A program made the position numbers and the translations under genes. From Azorhizobium doebereinerae UFLA1-100 (GTDB taxonomy: Bacteria > Pseudomonadota > Alphaproteobacteria > Rhizobiales > Xanthobacteraceae): DNA of 64,000 bases. The notes under the pieces were generated by a model, which saw only the letters and a program-made list of their open reading frames with translations, did no database searches and was not told where the DNA came from. This document shows, piece after piece, positions 61,272 through 64,000 of the stretch; within the stretch, counting starts at the first letter, position 1, and each line of letters begins with the position of its first letter. The stretch spans positions 110,128 to 174,127 of the forward strand of contig NZ_AXBA01000010.1 of NCBI RefSeq assembly GCF_000473085.1. The letters are read 5' to 3'.

Positions 61272-61433
61272 GCCTGAGGTCCTGCACATTGCCTTGACTG
61301 GACCTGTAGGCTGCGACCACGAGCGTCACCTCGCAAGCATAAAAATTCCATACAGTGTGCTTAATTGTAGATCAGTTCCACTCAATGGAATATGTTGATC
61401 TATATTCTCTCGAATATGCCAGGAAATGGAATT
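61272..61433. promoter_or_regulatory. Divergent hyuA / iclR-type control region
   Basis: 162 bp, AT-rich. TTCCA-CTCAA-TGGAA (61376-61390) resembles an IclR-family 15-bp operator. It is nested in a wider dyad, TAGATCA (61368-61374) and TGATCTA (61396-61402). Extra half-sites TTCCA (61346-61350) and TGGAA (61427-61431) flank it. Likely controls both divergent units. Confidence 0.7.
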
Positions 61434-62234
61434 ATGTCCGACAGCACCTCCAGCGCGGGACGGATTTTCGCGGTGCTGCGCCAGCTGGCGCAGGGCGAGC
61501 GGGCGGGCATGCGGCTGAAGGATCTGGCGGCGGCGGTGGATCTGCCGCGCCCCACCGCCCACCGCCTGCTGCACGCTTTGATGGCCGAGGGCATGGTGGA
61601 GCACGATCCGCGCACCAAGCTCTACCGCCTCGGCCTGGAGCTGTTCGTGCTCGCCGCCAAGGCGGGCAGCCCGCTGAACCTGCGCGACATCGCCCGGCCC
61701 GGCCTGCTGCGCCTGACGGCGGCGCTCGGCGAGACCATCTTCCTCATGGTGCGCAACGGTTTCGACGCGGTCTGCATCGACCGTTCCGCCGGCCCGCTGC
61801 CGATCCGCAGCTTCACCGGCGACGTGGGCGGCACGGTGATGCTGGGCATCGGCCAGGCGGCCATGGCCATCCTCGCCTTCCTGCCGCCGGGCGAGCAGGA
61901 CGAGGTGATCCGCTACAACCTGCCCCGCATGCGGGCGCTGTCGGCTTTCGACGAGGGCTTCCTCAGGGCGGAGATGGCGCGGGTGCGGGGGCAGGGCTAT
62001 GCCGACGGCGCCGCCGGGCTGATCCCCGGCATGGCGGGGCTGGGCGTGCCGATTCTCGGCCGCGACGGCGAGGCGGTGGCGGCGCTGAGCGTCGGCAGCA
62101 CCACCGACCGCATGACGCCGGAGCGCAACGTGGTGATCGCCGATCTGCTGAAGCGCGAGGCGGGGGAGATCGGCGCCCGGCTCAACCCGTTCGACCCGGC
62201 GCTGCGCCGTCCCGGCGCGGCGATCCTGGGGTGA
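61434..62234 (+). CDS. IclR-family transcription regulator
   Basis: 266 residues: N-terminal winged HTH (MRLKDLAAAVDLPRPTAHRLLHAL) and C-terminal effector domain (VCIDRSAGPLPIRSFTGDVGGTVMLGIGQAAMAILAFL). ATG 61434 has AGGA 9 nt upstream. Divergent from hyuA, so it probably regulates the hyuAB-transporter-dehydrogenase block and itself. Confidence 0.92.
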   Translation: MSDSTSSAGRIFAVLRQLAQGERAGMRLKDLAAAVDLPRPTAHRLLHALMAEGMVEHDPRTKLYRLGLELFVLAAKAGSPLNLRDIARPGLLRLTAALGETIFLMVRNGFDAVCIDRSAGPLPIRSFTGDVGGTVMLGIGQAAMAILAFLPPGEQDEVIRYNLPRMRALSAFDEGFLRAEMARVRGQGYADGAAGLIPGMAGLGVPILGRDGEAVAALSVGSTTDRMTPERNVVIADLLKREAGEIGARLNPFDPALRRPGAAILG

Positions 62235-62348
62235 GGGAAGGGGGCCGGCGCCCGGCGCCGCGCATCGGGGTGGGCGGGCAAACCGCTCCGGCCATGGCGG
62301 AAGCGGGGGGCAGGTGGCAGGCGGGCCGGCAGCGGGGCCGGCCCGGGG

Positions 62349-62645
62349 TCACATCAGCGCGCGGTGGCGCAGGTAGTGTTCCAGATGGTCCGTGGCATCG
62401 CGGATGTCGGACCGGGCGCCGGTGACGGCGGCGGTGTCGAGGGTGCTCTGCGAGAGATGGAAGGCCGCGCACGGCAGGCCCTTGGCATGCAGCACGTCCG
62501 CCGCGTCCCAGAGCCGTTCGAGAACGGTCTCGCCATCGGCGAGGCAGAGCGGGCGGGCCAGGAAGGCGCCCCAGTTGGGGGACCGGCGCGGCGCCCGCAG
62601 GGGCCGGGTATCGACTTCTTTGAGCGTGCCAACATGCAGGGTCAT
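62349..62645 (-). CDS. Small hypothetical protein
   Basis: Not recognised. 98 residues, soluble, no signal peptide; middle LADGETVLERLWDAADVLHAKG and C-terminal DIRDATDHLEHYLRHRALM look helical. Codon third positions are G/C-rich as in neighbouring genes. The same strand carries another small gene about 75 bp upstream. Confidence 0.5.
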   Translation of the reverse strand: MTLHVGTLKEVDTRPLRAPRRSPNWGAFLARPLCLADGETVLERLWDAADVLHAKGLPCAAFHLSQSTLDTAAVTGARSDIRDATDHLEHYLRHRALM

Positions 62646-62721
62646 AGCCGTTCAACTCGCCTTGGGGGTTTTTGTTGCACCGGGGAGACCATTTTTTTGC
62701 CGCCTTCCGGCCACCGGCCGG

Positions 62722-62970
62722 TCAGAGACGGGCCGCGTCCTCGGCCAGCACGCTGCGGAACGCCTCCAGGCGGCCCTTCAGCGCCAGGATCGCCTGGTCG
62801 CCATCCATGCCCGCCGCGCGCGCCTGTCCGGCCAGCAGCTCGGCCAGGCCGTCGCCGTCGCATTCGCGGATGAAGCCGAGGGCCTCGTCCAGCGAGGTCA
62901 CTTCGCGCTCCTGGGTGCCGATCAGCATGCGGGAGGGGCGGTGCGCGGGAGAATAGGTAAACGAGCCCAT
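62722..62970 (-). CDS. Small hypothetical protein
   Basis: Not recognised. 82 residues from ATG 62970; contains EVTSLDEALGFIRECDGDG and ALKGRLEAFRSVLAEDAARL, two predicted helices around a linker. Cytosolic. The region upstream is non-coding. Confidence 0.5.
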   Translation of the reverse strand: MGSFTYSPAHRPSRMLIGTQEREVTSLDEALGFIRECDGDGLAELLAGQARAAGMDGDQAILALKGRLEAFRSVLAEDAARL

Positions 62971-63260
62971 GTGGTTTGCTCCTGTGCGGCGGCCGGCCCG
63001 AGGCTGCGGCCGCTGATGAGAGTGTCCAACCCGAGCGCCGGGCCGGGGCGTCGCCGCCGGCTTGCCGGGGCCGCGTCCTGCCGGCTCCGTCGGGAGCCGT
63101 GGTCCGCATCCTCGGTGCGTTCGTAGGCTTAACCTTTCGCACACCGTAAAGGTTCCGGGCGGCGTCACGCTTGTGCCGGAAAACCACCACGGTCCCGGCG
63201 GGTCTGTGACGCCGGGGACCCCGGCGTCACGCCCTTGCGTGCCAGCGGCGCGCCCTGGCC
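62971..63260. other. Non-coding stretch with promoter-like and terminator sequences
   Basis: 290 bp with no credible gene. An AT-richer patch at 63123-63155 (GTAGGCTTAACCTTTCGCAC) could be a promoter for the small minus-strand gene. The rest is GC-rich without recognisable features apart from the hairpin at 63206-63230. Confidence 0.3.
63206..63230 (-). terminator. Terminator-like hairpin after the CsbD-like gene
   Basis: GTGACGCCGGG-GAC-CCCGGCGTCAC, perfect 11-bp arms and 3-nt loop, 30 bp past the stop. No U tract. Confidence 0.55.
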
Positions 63261-63530
63261 TCAGCGCGCGAACAGCACGCCGAGGGCGAAGCCCAGCAGG
63301 CCGGCGGTCAGGAGCGCCGGCAGCGGCCGCCGCTCCACGCCGTGGCCGAGGGTGCGGGCGCCCTGGCGCGCGGTGTCCTTGGCCTCGCCCAGCGCCCGCT
63401 GGGCGCCGCCCGCCACCTGGTCGTAGAGGCCCTCCGCCTTCAGCCCGGCGCTGCCCGAGAGCGCCCCCGCGGCTTCCTTCACCCGGCCGCCCGCCTCGGT
63501 CGCCGCGCCCGTGATCGTGTCCTTGTCCAT
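63261..63530 (-). CDS. CsbD-like small stress protein with C-terminal membrane helix
   Basis: 89 residues. The N-terminal half resembles CsbD proteins (DTITGAATEAGGRVKEAAGALSG, then KAEGLYDQVAGGAQRALGEA). A hydrophobic helix (LPALLTAGLLGFALGVLFA) ends the protein, as in ElaB/YqjD-type anchors. Likely a stress-induced protein; role unknown. Confidence 0.75.
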   Translation of the reverse strand: MDKDTITGAATEAGGRVKEAAGALSGSAGLKAEGLYDQVAGGAQRALGEAKDTARQGARTLGHGVERRPLPALLTAGLLGFALGVLFAR

Positions 63531-64000
63531 GCTCGCTCCTCTGCGCCGTGCCGCGCCGGCCGGGTGCCCCATGGCACCGCGCGCCGGCGCGGCCGGTTCG
63601 GAAGGGGAAACGAGATGCGAATGGCGCAGGTTCCGCCGCCGGGGCGGGAACGACGCGCCGGCGCGCGGCCTAGCGGGGATCGACATTCATCCGACCGCAG
63701 GACTTGGGGCCAACACTCCTGTTGCCAACACCCTTGTGCCTCAAGATTCTTGTGGCCGAGACGCCTGTGGCGACACCAGGCGCTTGCTGGCGCCCGCCCG
63801 CCCGCCCATGAGGGCGCGTTCGTGCGGGGCGGGCCGACGCAAGCACAGGTAGGGGCACCTCCCCGCTTGAGGGGGAGGGCAGGGAGGGGGGGAGCGCCAT
63901 CCGCTTTCACCCCGGCCTGCCGTCTTGCGCATCGGCGCGCGCAGGCGCCTGAAGCGGGCGCTCCCCGGGCCCCACAGCGGTCGCGATCGGCGCGCGTTTC
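63531..64000. other. Window end, no supported gene; degenerate repeats
   Basis: 470 bp. No frame looks coding. At about 63703-63775 a 15-18 bp unit recurs in degenerate form (GGCCAACACTCCTGTT, GCCAACACCCTTGTG, CCGAGACGCCTGTGG). At 63857-63890 CTCCCCGCTTGAGGGGGAGG with GGCAGGGAGGGG resembles the GC-rich repeat family at 48.8 and 55.5 kb. Confidence 0.4.

Noticed and set aside
61355..62425. Alternative plus-strand frame over the IclR gene
   Set aside because: Low-complexity Arg/Gly/Ala composition; the IclR frame has recognisable domains and a ribosome site.

Overview
The window is about 70% GC, almost fully coding, with genes packed on both strands, ATGA/TGATG stop-start overlaps and AGGAGG-type ribosome binding sites. 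Gene content (selenoprotein respiratory formate dehydrogenase, rhizobial-type ChoXWV and Bet genes, heterotetrameric sarcosine oxidase, GbcAB/DgcAB, hydantoinase-type HyuAB) points to an alphaproteobacterium of the Hyphomicrobiales, plausibly Xanthobacteraceae; the family placement is inference. No insertion sequence, prophage, CRISPR array, rRNA or tRNA was seen.

Layout. (1) 1-12.3 kb, selenium and formate: fdnGHI with an in-frame UGA (Sec200), then fdhE, selA, a Sel1-repeat gene and selB (cut by the window edge), all on the minus strand; divergently a TlpA-like thioredoxin, an exported transglutaminase and selD. (2) 12.3-17.8 kb: a small secreted low-complexity protein, a phosphotransferase/P-loop kinase protein, a DctB-like sensor kinase with a stand-alone receiver, and a ProX/YbaK-type deacylase. 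(3) 17.9-46.6 kb, the choline/glycine-betaine region: sarcosine oxidase soxBDAG, divergent gbcA-gbcB-regulator-dgcA-dgcB-etfA-etfB, then betA with a BetI-BetB fusion, choXWV uptake, and glyA, sdaA and a second GlxA/AraC-type regulator. Together these can take choline to betaine aldehyde, glycine betaine, dimethylglycine, sarcosine, glycine, serine and pyruvate, feeding electrons through an ETF pair and C1 units to tetrahydrofolate. A near-identical 21-nt motif lies in the two divergent control regions of this region (soxB/gbcA and sdaA/regulator). Inserted between choV and glyA is a divergent pair of unknown role: a rearranged family III CoA-transferase and an HTH-citrate synthase fusion sharing a palindromic operator candidate. 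(4) 46.9-62.2 kb: a minus-strand catabolic block with hyuA-hyuB, a peptide-type ABC transporter (including a permease-ATPase fusion), an SDR, a three-part HcnABC/opine-oxidase-like flavin dehydrogenase, and a divergent IclR regulator. The substrate cannot be read from sequence; a cyclic amide or N-methylated compound that ends in the neighbouring sarcosine/glycine route is a reasonable guess. (5) 62.3-64 kb: small hypothetical and CsbD-like proteins and mostly non-coding sequence. Palindromic GC-rich intergenic repeats occur near 48.8-49.0, 55.4-55.7 and 63.9 kb.
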